Shown: positions 6,650-12,823 of the stretch, piece after piece
Layout of the letters: each line of letters opens with the position of its first letter
Position numbering within the stretch: the stretch's first letter is position 1
Assembly (NCBI GenBank): GCA_012027055.1
Contig: VEPF01000271.1
Location: forward strand, 8,232 to 21,054
DNA from: Gemmatimonadota bacterium
Lineage (GTDB): Bacteria; Gemmatimonadota; Gemmatimonadetes; Longimicrobiales; RSA9
DNA: 12,823 nucleotides
Direction of reading: 5' to 3'
Position numbers and translations under genes: made by a program
The notes under the pieces: model-generated
Database searches by the model: none
Told to the model about the DNA's origin: nothing
Seen by the model: the letters and a program-made list of their open reading frames with translations, nothing else

Positions 6650-7335
6650 GCCGGATCCTGGTCATCGAGGACCACGAGGACATGGCCTTCGGGCTGCGCA
6701 CCGCACTGGAGTTCGAGGGCTACGACGTCGATGTGGCGCTCAACGGCACATCGGGTTTCGCGCTCGCGACCAGCATCGAGCCCGATCTCATCATTCTCGA
6801 CCTGATGCTGCCGGACGTGGACGGCTATGCGCTGCTCCGCCGGCTGCGTCAGCGGGGCGCGCACGGGCCGGTCCTCATCCTGACGGCACGTGCCGATGAG
6901 GCGGATGTGGTGCTGGGTTTCGATTGCGGTGCGGACGACTACGTGACCAAGCCGTTCAGTACGGCCGAGCTGCTGGCGCGCGTGCGGGCGCTGGTGCGCC
7001 GAGCAGCGACGGAACCGGCCGGCCAGAGCGGTGCGCGGGAGCGCTTCGGGGCGGTCGAAGTCGATGCCGCAGCGCGCACGGTCCGCCGGGCCGGCCACCC
7101 GGTCGAGCTGACCCCGATGGAGTTCGACCTGCTGCTCGCCCTGCTCCGACGCCGGGGCGCGACCGCGACCCGGGCGGATCTCCTGCGGGAAGTCTGGCGC
7201 TACGATGACACCGATGTGATGACGCGCACCGTGGACATGCACGTCGCGGAACTGAGACGAAAGCTGGAGCAGGATCCCGCCCGGCCGGAGCACATCCTCA
7301 CGGTCCGCAAAGTAGGCTATCGGCTGCGCCGCTGA
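6646..7335 (+). CDS. OmpR/PhoB-family response regulator
   Basis: This is a 229-aa cytoplasmic transcription regulator. The receiver domain (1-120) has acidic pocket E8/D9, phospho-acceptor D52 in ILDLMLPDVDG, T80 in LILTA and K102 in TKPF. The winged-helix DNA-binding domain (about 133-228) shows VELTPMEFDLLLALLRR, the recognition-helix region TRTVDMHVAELRRKLE, and the closing ILTVRKVGYRLRR. Its ATG overlaps the kinase stop by 4 nt, and GGAGG at 6634-6638 lies 7 nt before the start, so translation is coupled and the pair forms one system. Its target promoters cannot be identified here. The gene ends at a hairpin that includes its stop codon and converges on the minus-strand plug gene. Confidence 0.95.
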   Translation: MSRILVIEDHEDMAFGLRTALEFEGYDVDVALNGTSGFALATSIEPDLIILDLMLPDVDGYALLRRLRQRGAHGPVLILTARADEADVVLGFDCGADDYVTKPFSTAELLARVRALVRRAATEPAGQSGARERFGAVEVDAAARTVRRAGHPVELTPMEFDLLLALLRRRGATATRADLLREVWRYDDTDVMTRTVDMHVAELRRKLEQDPARPEHILTVRKVGYRLRR

Positions 7336-7353
7336 GCGGCCAGCCGCCTTGTT
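7321..7353 (+). terminator. Terminator hairpin overlapping the regulator stop codon
   Basis: CGGCTG (7321-7326) pairs with CAGCCG (7341-7346) and, inside, GCCGC (7328-7332) pairs with GCGGC (7336-7340). This gives 11 bp with one bulged C, and the loop is the TGA stop itself (7333-7335). CCTTGTTG follows. It sits in the 43-nt gap between convergent genes. Confidence 0.5.
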
Positions 7354-7378
7354 GCCGCAGCACCCGGATCGATTCCGC

Positions 7379-7873
7379 TCAGGCCGGGGGCCGCTCACTC
7401 TCGCGGCGCCTGGTGGTGATCATGATCACGCCGTTGGCGCCCCGCACGCCGTAGGCCGCGGCCATCGCGTCCTTGATCACCTCGATCCGGGTGATGTCCT
7501 CCGGATTGATCTGCAGCAGGCTGCTGGCCTGGATCTCCATCCCATCGAGCAGGTAGAGCGGCTCGTTCCGGCCCTGGAATGCCCCCGCTCCACGGATCCG
7601 GATCCCGATCTCCCCGTTCTGGTAGTGCTCGACCCGCACGCCGGGGAACCGTCCCTCGATCACGTCCGCAAAGCGCTGGTAGCGCATGCGCGCCAGCGCG
7701 GAGTCGGTGAGCACCGACCCGGTGCTGTTGGCCCGGGAGGAGTCTCCGGCAGCGCGGGGTGCGGCTTCCGAACCCGGGGCGCGCAGACCCGGCCCGCAGC
7801 CCGCCAGGCCAAGCGCCAGGACGATCACGGCGCGAGGGCTGCCTCGCCGGTTGCTGGCCTTCGAACCGAGCAT
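7379..7873 (-). CDS. Lipoprotein consisting of a stand-alone TonB-receptor plug domain
   Basis: This 164-aa predicted lipoprotein has a basic N-terminus, a hydrophobic run (15-25) and a perfect lipobox L23-A-G-C26. A linker of about 30 residues follows, then a plug domain (about 56-156) with FADVIEGRFPGVRV, IRIRGAG, PLYLLDG (105-111), INPEDI (122-127) and YGVRGANGVIMITT. These match the plug of the SusC-like protein encoded 1.7 kb upstream on the same strand (PLYIVDG, LNPNDV, YGAQAANGVVVITT). No barrel, carboxypeptidase-like domain or TonB box is present, and the protein stops right after the plug. ATG at 7873-7871 is preferred because GAGAGG lies 5 nt upstream; GTG at 7879 overlaps that site. 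Its role is unknown: it could dock in or regulate SusC-type barrels, bind ligand, or be a truncated receptor kept by chance. Confidence 0.85.
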   Translation of the reverse strand: MLGSKASNRRGSPRAVIVLALGLAGCGPGLRAPGSEAAPRAAGDSSRANSTGSVLTDSALARMRYQRFADVIEGRFPGVRVEHYQNGEIGIRIRGAGAFQGRNEPLYLLDGMEIQASSLLQINPEDITRIEVIKDAMAAAYGVRGANGVIMITTRRRESERPPA

Positions 7874-7878
7874 CGCCA

Positions 7879-7884
7879 CCTCTC
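7879..7884 (-). promoter_or_regulatory. Shine-Dalgarno site for the plug lipoprotein
   Basis: GAGAGG (minus strand, 7884 to 7879) lies 5 nt before ATG 7873-7871. It overlaps the alternative GTG at 7879-7877, so it favours the ATG start. Confidence 0.55.
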
Positions 7885-7961
7885 GTCAAACCCAGCTGAA
7901 CGCAGTCCGCGACTACAATGTGGGCGGTTTCCTCAAGGAGCAATGCAGCCACCCGGAAAGC

Positions 7962-7996
7962 GCTCGGGCCGGAGGCTCCTTGCCCCCGGCCCGAGC
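7962..7996 (-). terminator. Strong GC hairpin after the SusCD pair
   Basis: GCTCGGGCCGG (7962-7972) pairs perfectly over 11 bp with CCGGCCCGAGC (7986-7996) around a 13-nt loop. On the minus strand it begins 18 nt after the susD-like stop and is followed by GCTTTCC, a poor T-run. It could end the susCD transcript or protect its 3' end while letting some transcription reach the plug gene. Confidence 0.5.
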
Positions 7997-8014
7997 CCAT
8001 CCGGTCTGGCGCCG

Positions 8015-9523
8015 TCACCAGCCCGGATTCTGCTTCATGTTCGGATTCATGTCCAGCTCCGCCTGCGGGATGGGCAGGCACTCCGACTTGCCGTCCACCC
8101 AGTAGAAGAACTTCGGGTCGTGCTGAATCATGTACGCCTTGTTCAACAAACCGTGGCGCTTCAGGTACGTGTACCGCTGTTGCTCCCAGGCGAGCTCCAC
8201 CATCTGCTCGTGCTCCACGGCCGCCCGCATCGCCGTCTGGCTGAGTGCCGTCGAGATCGGTGCCAGGCCGACACGCGCCCGGACCTGATTCACCAAAGCG
8301 GCCGCCTGCGCCGTCTGCCCCGTCTCCGTCAGTGCTTCCGCCTGCAGCAGCAGCACCGTGGCGTAGCGCAGGATGTGGTAGTTGATCGGCTGGTTGAAGC
8401 CGTTCGCGCCGTAAACGGTCATGCCAGCCTCGTAGTTCTGGTTCTTCTTCCAGAACCAGGTGTGGTTGATGTCGGCGAACTTGAAGCCGGTCGGGTAACG
8501 CGTGGCGAACGGCGTCCCGAACACGTCCATCCCGCCGGGCTTGTTCCAGTATATCGTGTACTCGAGCCGCGGATCCGGATTGTTCGGCCACGACCCCTCC
8601 GTGAAGAACTGGTCGAACATGAACTGCGTCGGCTGCACGTCTGCAAAGCCCACGCCGGAGGGCCCGACCAGCCGGGCCGCGCCGTTACCCCGGATACCCT
8701 GCGCCGCCACGGAGGCATCACCGAACTGGATGTCGAAGATGGACTCGACGTTGTTGTTCCCGGAGAGCGTGAAATTCTCCTTGAACGTCGGTGCCAGCTT
8801 GTAGGTACCCGACTCGATCACCTTCTGAAAGTTGGCCGCCCCTTCGGACCACTTCTTCTGGTCCAGCTGCGCGAGACCAAGTAGCGCGAGCGCAGCGCCC
8901 CGGGTCGCCCGGCCCTTGTCGGCGGTTGCACTGTACGATGCGGGCAGGGCAGCCGCGGCCGCGGTTAGATCCGCCTCGATCTGCTTGTAGACGTCCGACA
9001 GCGGCGCGTTGGCCGGCCGGTCGGTTGCCGCTACCGGCTCCAGGATGATCGGCGCGGTGCAGTGCGTGCCGGCCAGCTCGTAGTAGAAGTAGGCTCGCAG
9101 GAACTTGGCCTCCCCCACAATCCGGTCGCGCATGGCCTGGGTCATGGACTCGATGTTGGGGACGTTGGCGATGACCAGGTTCGCGCGGAAGATGCCCGCC
9201 AGCGGCCATTTCCACACGTCCACGTTGCGCGAGTAGTCGTAGCTGGAGAACACCGTCAGGAGCATGTTGGCGATCTGGTTGTCAGGACTGTAGCTGATGC
9301 CCACGTCCGCCCGCGCATCCTGCGAGAAGAACCAGCTGTAACCGAATTGCCCATTCTGCTGCAACAGCTCGTTGTATACTGCGTTCATCGCCGTGAGGGC
9401 ATCAGTCTGGTCGCGCCAGAAGGTGCCGCTGGTCCGCTGATTCGGGTCGGTGAGCGTCAGATCTCCGCAGCCCGTACCGAGCAGCGCGACGACCACGGCC
9501 CCGAGAAGCATTCGTGTGCGCAT
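8015..9523 (-). CDS. SusD/RagB-like nutrient-binding surface lipoprotein
   Basis: This is a 502-aa outer-membrane lipoprotein that caps its SusC partner and captures the substrate. The lipoprotein signal ends at C19 (LLGTGC, with Gly at -3 where Leu is usual). Family signatures are TDPNQRTSGTFWRDQTDALT near the N-terminus, GEAKFLRAYFYYELAG in the TPR-like helical region, RYATVLLLQAEAL, and the typical closing PIPQAELDMNPNMKQNPGW. The length is normal for the family. ATG 9523 is chosen because GAGAGG (9535-9530) lies 6 nt upstream and the signal peptide follows at once; the 20 extra upstream in-frame residues are not signal-like. It starts 37 nt after the susC-like stop, so the two are one operon. 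The ligand, glycan or peptide, cannot be told from this sequence. Confidence 0.95.
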   Translation of the reverse strand: MRTRMLLGAVVVALLGTGCGDLTLTDPNQRTSGTFWRDQTDALTAMNAVYNELLQQNGQFGYSWFFSQDARADVGISYSPDNQIANMLLTVFSSYDYSRNVDVWKWPLAGIFRANLVIANVPNIESMTQAMRDRIVGEAKFLRAYFYYELAGTHCTAPIILEPVAATDRPANAPLSDVYKQIEADLTAAAAALPASYSATADKGRATRGAALALLGLAQLDQKKWSEGAANFQKVIESGTYKLAPTFKENFTLSGNNNVESIFDIQFGDASVAAQGIRGNGAARLVGPSGVGFADVQPTQFMFDQFFTEGSWPNNPDPRLEYTIYWNKPGGMDVFGTPFATRYPTGFKFADINHTWFWKKNQNYEAGMTVYGANGFNQPINYHILRYATVLLLQAEALTETGQTAQAAALVNQVRARVGLAPISTALSQTAMRAAVEHEQMVELAWEQQRYTYLKRHGLLNKAYMIQHDPKFFYWVDGKSECLPIPQAELDMNPNMKQNPGW

Positions 9524-9560
9524 CCTGTTCCTCTCGTTCAAGTGTGTCGAGATCGTCTGC

Positions 9561-12500
9561 TCAGAAGCTGATGTCCACGCCAAACGTCAGGGTGCGCGGA
9601 TTCGGATAGACCAGACCCGAATCCACGCCCCGCGCCAGCGTATAGGACGCGTCCGTGCCGCCATTACCGACGAATTCCGGGTCGTACCCAGTGTACTTGG
9701 TCAACGTGAACGGGTTCTGGAGGTTGACGTACAGGTTGGCCCGGCTGGCGTTCAGGCCGAGCTTCTCGAAGTACCGGAGCGGAAGCTCGTAGCCAACCTG
9801 GATGTTCTGGACCTTCAGGTAGTCACCGCTCTCCACCCAGCGGTCGGAATCCACCCGCCCGATATCGGCACCAAGCGCCCCATACACGATCCTCGGAGTG
9901 GTCGTGCTGTGATTCTCGGGCGTCCAGGGCGTATACCCCTTGGTGATGTTGTTGACGTCGTCCCCTCGGTCGCCCGCGTACCGGATGGAGTTGAAGACCT
10001 CGAAGCCGATGGCGCTGTGCAGCCCGACCGAGAAGGACCATGAACGGTACGAGCCATCCATGAACAAGCCGAACTCCCACTCCGGCCATGGGTCGCCCGC
10101 GGCGGAACGGTCCTTGGCGTCAATGGTACCGTCGTCATTGATGTCAGCCCACTTGGGGTCGCCCGGCAGGGCGCTCGGCTGGATTATCTTACCGGCCGAG
10201 TTCTTGTAGTTGCTCACCTCGTCCGCGGTCTGGAAGACCCCGATCATGTGGCGGACCCAGAACTGACCCATGGGCTGCCCGACCGCAGTGCGCGCCACGT
10301 TGTCAGCCCCTCCGGTGGCGCCACCGGACCCGCCCCCGAAGATCGGCTGCGCGCCGTTGCCCAGGGACAGCACCTTGTTCCTGGTCGAGGTGGCGTTGGC
10401 GGTGGTGTTGAGCTGGAAATCGCCCCGCTGCCACTTGTGCGTAGCGCTCAGCTCCACGCCGGTGTTCTGGACCGACCCCGCGTTCACGTAGGGCGCGGTG
10501 GCCGAACCGATGCTGTAGGGCAAGGGCGCCTGCACCAGCAGGTCATCGGAGCGCGAGCGGTAGTAGTCGAAGGTGAACGACAGCGCGTTGTGCAGCAGGT
10601 TCATGTCGAACCCGTAGTTCTGCATGGTGTTCTCTTGCCACTTGATGTCTTCGTTGGCAAGGGATGTCTGAATCGCTCCCGTCGCCACCTGGCCACCGAA
10701 CATGTAGCTCTGGTTCGCGGTGATGGACGCGGCGTACTGGTAGTTGGAGAAGTCCTGGTTCCCGAGCGTGCCGTAGCTGCCGCGGAGCTTCAGGAAATTC
10801 GCCCGGCCGAGCAGCGGAATGTTCTGGAAGAAGCCCTCGTCGCTCACCACCCAGCCCAGTGATCCGGCAAAGAAGTTGCCCCACCGGTTCTTCAAGCCGA
10901 ACCGGCTGGAGCCATCCCGCCGCGCGCTGAACTCGGCCACGTAGCGGCCGGAGTAGTCGTAGGACACGCGGGTGAGCAAGGAGTGGAGCACCGACTGATT
11001 CTGGGTGCCGGCGTTGTTCAGATTCAACGTGCCCGCATTGATCTGCTGCAGGCTCTCGTCCGCGAAGCCTTGCCGGTACGCCTGGGTCATGTCGACGATC
11101 GTATTTTGCGCGGTGTAGCCGCCCGTGGCGTTGACGTGATGCGAGCCGAACCGGCGATTCAAGGAGAGCAGATTCTCTACCAGCAGCGACTGGTAGCGGG
11201 TTGTCGTAGCGGTCAGGGACGCCAGACCCAGCGGCGTGTTCTGGTTGAGCACCCCCTTTTTCACGAAATTGTGCTGGTAGGAGGTGTTGTTGTTGAAGCC
11301 GACATTCAGCCGGTAATTGAAGTCCTGCAGGAGCGAGAACTGGCCGAACACGGTGCCCACCAGCTCGTTGGACTGAATGGTGTTCTCATTCAGTGTGAGG
11401 GTCCCTACCGGATTTGCCCCGAAGGTCGGAATGGCCGGGCTCCCGTAGCCCCAACCGCCGGTGGCGTTGTTCAGGGTATCGCGCACCGGAATAGGCGGCA
11501 CGAGGCGCGTTGCCTGGTTCAGCGCGCCGCTGGGCATGAGCCGGCGGTCGGAGCGCGCCACTGACAGGTTCTCACCCACGGTGAGCCGACCGTGGGTCAT
11601 TTGAGAATTGGCCCGCAGCGTGTACCGGTTGAACCAGGTGTTGATGATGGTGCCAATCTGCTTGGAGAAGCCGCCGCTCAGATAGTAATTGGCGCTCTCG
11701 TTGCCGCCCGACATCGACAGGGCGTGGTCCTGGATGGCGCCGTTCCGCATCAGCGCCTCCTGCCAGTCCGTATCGGTCGTGATCTTGCCGCTCAGTACGT
11801 CGAGGATTCCTTGCGGGACCGCAGCGCTGTTGGGATCCTGCGCCTTGGCATTCTCGAAAGCCATCTTCGTGACCGCCGCCCACTCCTTGGCGTTCATTAA
11901 CTCCGGCCGGTGACCGAACTTCTGCCAGCCATAGTAGGAGCGAAGCTGCATCTGGTTGCCGCGACCGGCCGCGCCCTTCTTGGTGGTGATGACCACCACG
12001 CCATTGGCGGCCTGCGCGCCGTACTGGGACGCAGCGGACGCATCCTTCAGGATCTGGATGGATGCGACGTCATTGGGGTTGAGGTTGGGGTTCTGCTGCA
12101 TGTACATCCCGTCGACGATGTACAGCGGCTGGACGTTGGCCAGGAAGTTCTGGCCGCGAATGTTGACCTGCGCCGCCTGGCCCGGGTTGCCCGATGTAAT
12201 CATCGTCACCCCGGGCGCCCGTCCCTTGATAGCATCCTCCAGTGACGTGACCTTGCGCGCCGTCAATGACGCGGTCTGCAGGCTGGCCACCGACCCGGAT
12301 ACCGAGCGCTGTGTCTGCGTGGTGTAGCCCACCACCAGCAGCTCCTGGAGCGCAATGGCCTGCGACCTGAGCTGGAAGTCGGCAACGGCGGCGGGGCCCG
12401 TGCGCACCACTACGGAGCGAGTCGCATCCGTGTAGCCGAGCCGGATGACCCGCACCGTTACCGTCCCGACCGGCACGTTGAGGATGGTATAGCGGCCCTC

Positions 12501-12683
12501 CGCGTTGGAGAGTCCGCCGAGGCGGGTGCTCTCGATGGTTACCTGCGCGCCGTTCAGGGGTGCCCCGTTTTCGTCGGTCACCCGTCCGGTCACCGAGCCC
12601 TGCTGGGCCAGGGCCGGGCCGAACGAGACGGCCAGCAGGCCGAGCGCCCATCGCAGGGGTGACAGCACACGTGTCCTGTTCAT
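9561..12683 (-). CDS. SusC/RagA-like TonB-dependent outer-membrane transporter
   Basis: This 1040-aa transporter moves SusD-bound oligomers across the outer membrane using TonB energy. The signal peptide is residues 1-26 (ALA|QQ). A carboxypeptidase-regulatory-like beta-sandwich follows at about 29-106 (GRVTDENGAPLNGAQVTI). Next come a TonB-box-like ELLVVGYTT (114-122) and the plug at about 143-236 (SLEDAIKGRAPGV, PLYIVDG, LNPNDV, YGAQAANGVVVITTKKG). The remaining 800 residues are the barrel, with typical SusC motifs: FSARRDGSSRFG, the Ca2+-loop-like DINDDGTIDAKDR at about 850, and a C-terminal Phe (GVDISF). Met at 12683 is preferred over the earlier in-frame 12788 because it begins the signal peptide; its ribosome site is weak (GGGAA, 8 nt upstream). 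It is the first gene of the susCD operon. No ECF-sigma/anti-sigma pair lies nearby in the window. Confidence 0.96.
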   Translation of the reverse strand: MNRTRVLSPLRWALGLLAVSFGPALAQQGSVTGRVTDENGAPLNGAQVTIESTRLGGLSNAEGRYTILNVPVGTVTVRVIRLGYTDATRSVVVRTGPAAVADFQLRSQAIALQELLVVGYTTQTQRSVSGSVASLQTASLTARKVTSLEDAIKGRAPGVTMITSGNPGQAAQVNIRGQNFLANVQPLYIVDGMYMQQNPNLNPNDVASIQILKDASAASQYGAQAANGVVVITTKKGAAGRGNQMQLRSYYGWQKFGHRPELMNAKEWAAVTKMAFENAKAQDPNSAAVPQGILDVLSGKITTDTDWQEALMRNGAIQDHALSMSGGNESANYYLSGGFSKQIGTIINTWFNRYTLRANSQMTHGRLTVGENLSVARSDRRLMPSGALNQATRLVPPIPVRDTLNNATGGWGYGSPAIPTFGANPVGTLTLNENTIQSNELVGTVFGQFSLLQDFNYRLNVGFNNNTSYQHNFVKKGVLNQNTPLGLASLTATTTRYQSLLVENLLSLNRRFGSHHVNATGGYTAQNTIVDMTQAYRQGFADESLQQINAGTLNLNNAGTQNQSVLHSLLTRVSYDYSGRYVAEFSARRDGSSRFGLKNRWGNFFAGSLGWVVSDEGFFQNIPLLGRANFLKLRGSYGTLGNQDFSNYQYAASITANQSYMFGGQVATGAIQTSLANEDIKWQENTMQNYGFDMNLLHNALSFTFDYYRSRSDDLLVQAPLPYSIGSATAPYVNAGSVQNTGVELSATHKWQRGDFQLNTTANATSTRNKVLSLGNGAQPIFGGGSGGATGGADNVARTAVGQPMGQFWVRHMIGVFQTADEVSNYKNSAGKIIQPSALPGDPKWADINDDGTIDAKDRSAAGDPWPEWEFGLFMDGSYRSWSFSVGLHSAIGFEVFNSIRYAGDRGDDVNNITKGYTPWTPENHSTTTPRIVYGALGADIGRVDSDRWVESGDYLKVQNIQVGYELPLRYFEKLGLNASRANLYVNLQNPFTLTKYTGYDPEFVGNGGTDASYTLARGVDSGLVYPNPRTLTFGVDISF

Positions 12684-12823
12684 AGCGGATTCCCGGTGGT
12701 TGGTGGTATGGAGCGGCGAGCGCGCCGCGCAGAGCGAAGCGTGCGCTGGAGGTTGGCATCGCTGGGGTCGAAGGCTCGAGGTCCGCACCGCCGGGCGCGT
12801 CCGGCCACGCCCGACGGCGCGGG
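12684..12823. other. Upstream region of the SusCD operon, nothing definite
   Basis: These 140 bases should hold the susC-like promoter. I see no good -10/-35 pair and no inverted repeat that stands out as an operator. The open frame extending to 12788 gives a Cys/Pro/Arg-rich sequence that is not signal-like, so I treat it as non-coding. Confidence 0.35.

Noticed and set aside
7914..7919. TACAAT resembling a -10 box on the + strand
   Set aside because: No -35 match 15-19 bases upstream and no + strand gene follows it.
7349..8884. 511-aa + strand open frame opposite the plug and SusD-like genes
   Set aside because: Shadow frame; both minus-strand proteins covering it have clear lipoprotein signals and family motifs.

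Overview
The window is very GC-rich and densely coded. It carries an outer-membrane SusC/SusD import pair, Gram-negative lipoproteins, signal peptides of the A-x-A|Q type and M14 peptidases with Gly/Ala-rich insertions. Together these suggest a member of the FCB group, most likely Gemmatimonadota. This is an inference from gene content and composition; no rRNA or other phylogenetic marker is present.

Left part (1-2844, + strand): two tandem secreted M14-type zinc carboxypeptidase paralogues, 11 nt apart. The first is cut by the window edge and is frameshifted by a 20-bp imperfect tandem duplication; its expected catalytic-Glu position also reads Pro. The second is intact (594 aa, GTG start), keeps all M14 catalytic landmarks and carries two acidic D-x-D-x-D-G insertions. 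It ends in a good terminator hairpin. Facing it on the minus strand is the 3' remnant of a lost gene (2845-3154), which still has its stop codon and its own hairpin.

Middle part (3287-4606, + strand): a secreted CE1/esterase-D-like alpha/beta hydrolase with an N-terminal beta-sandwich domain. An Ala/Gln/Pro/Gly-rich stretch of about 70 residues interrupts its catalytic domain. After a 333-bp non-coding stretch comes a two-component operon (4940-7335): a membrane sensor histidine kinase with an unusual H-G phospho-acceptor box, and an OmpR/PhoB-type response regulator. The two overlap by ATGA, and the operon ends in a hairpin that contains the regulator's stop codon.

Right part (12683 down to 7379, minus strand): SusC-like TonB-dependent transporter (1040 aa), SusD-like surface lipoprotein (502 aa), a strong GC hairpin, then a 164-aa lipoprotein that is a TonB-receptor plug domain with no barrel. 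This last gene converges on the two-component operon.

Read as a whole, the locus suits extracytoplasmic breakdown of a peptide- or ester-containing polymer and uptake of the products through SusCD. The substrate cannot be read from the sequence, and no shared promoter ties the three blocks together. The least ordinary items are the lipid-anchored stand-alone plug domain, the duplication-caused frameshift, the H-G kinase box, and the shared Q-at-plus-1 signal peptide cleavage pattern.
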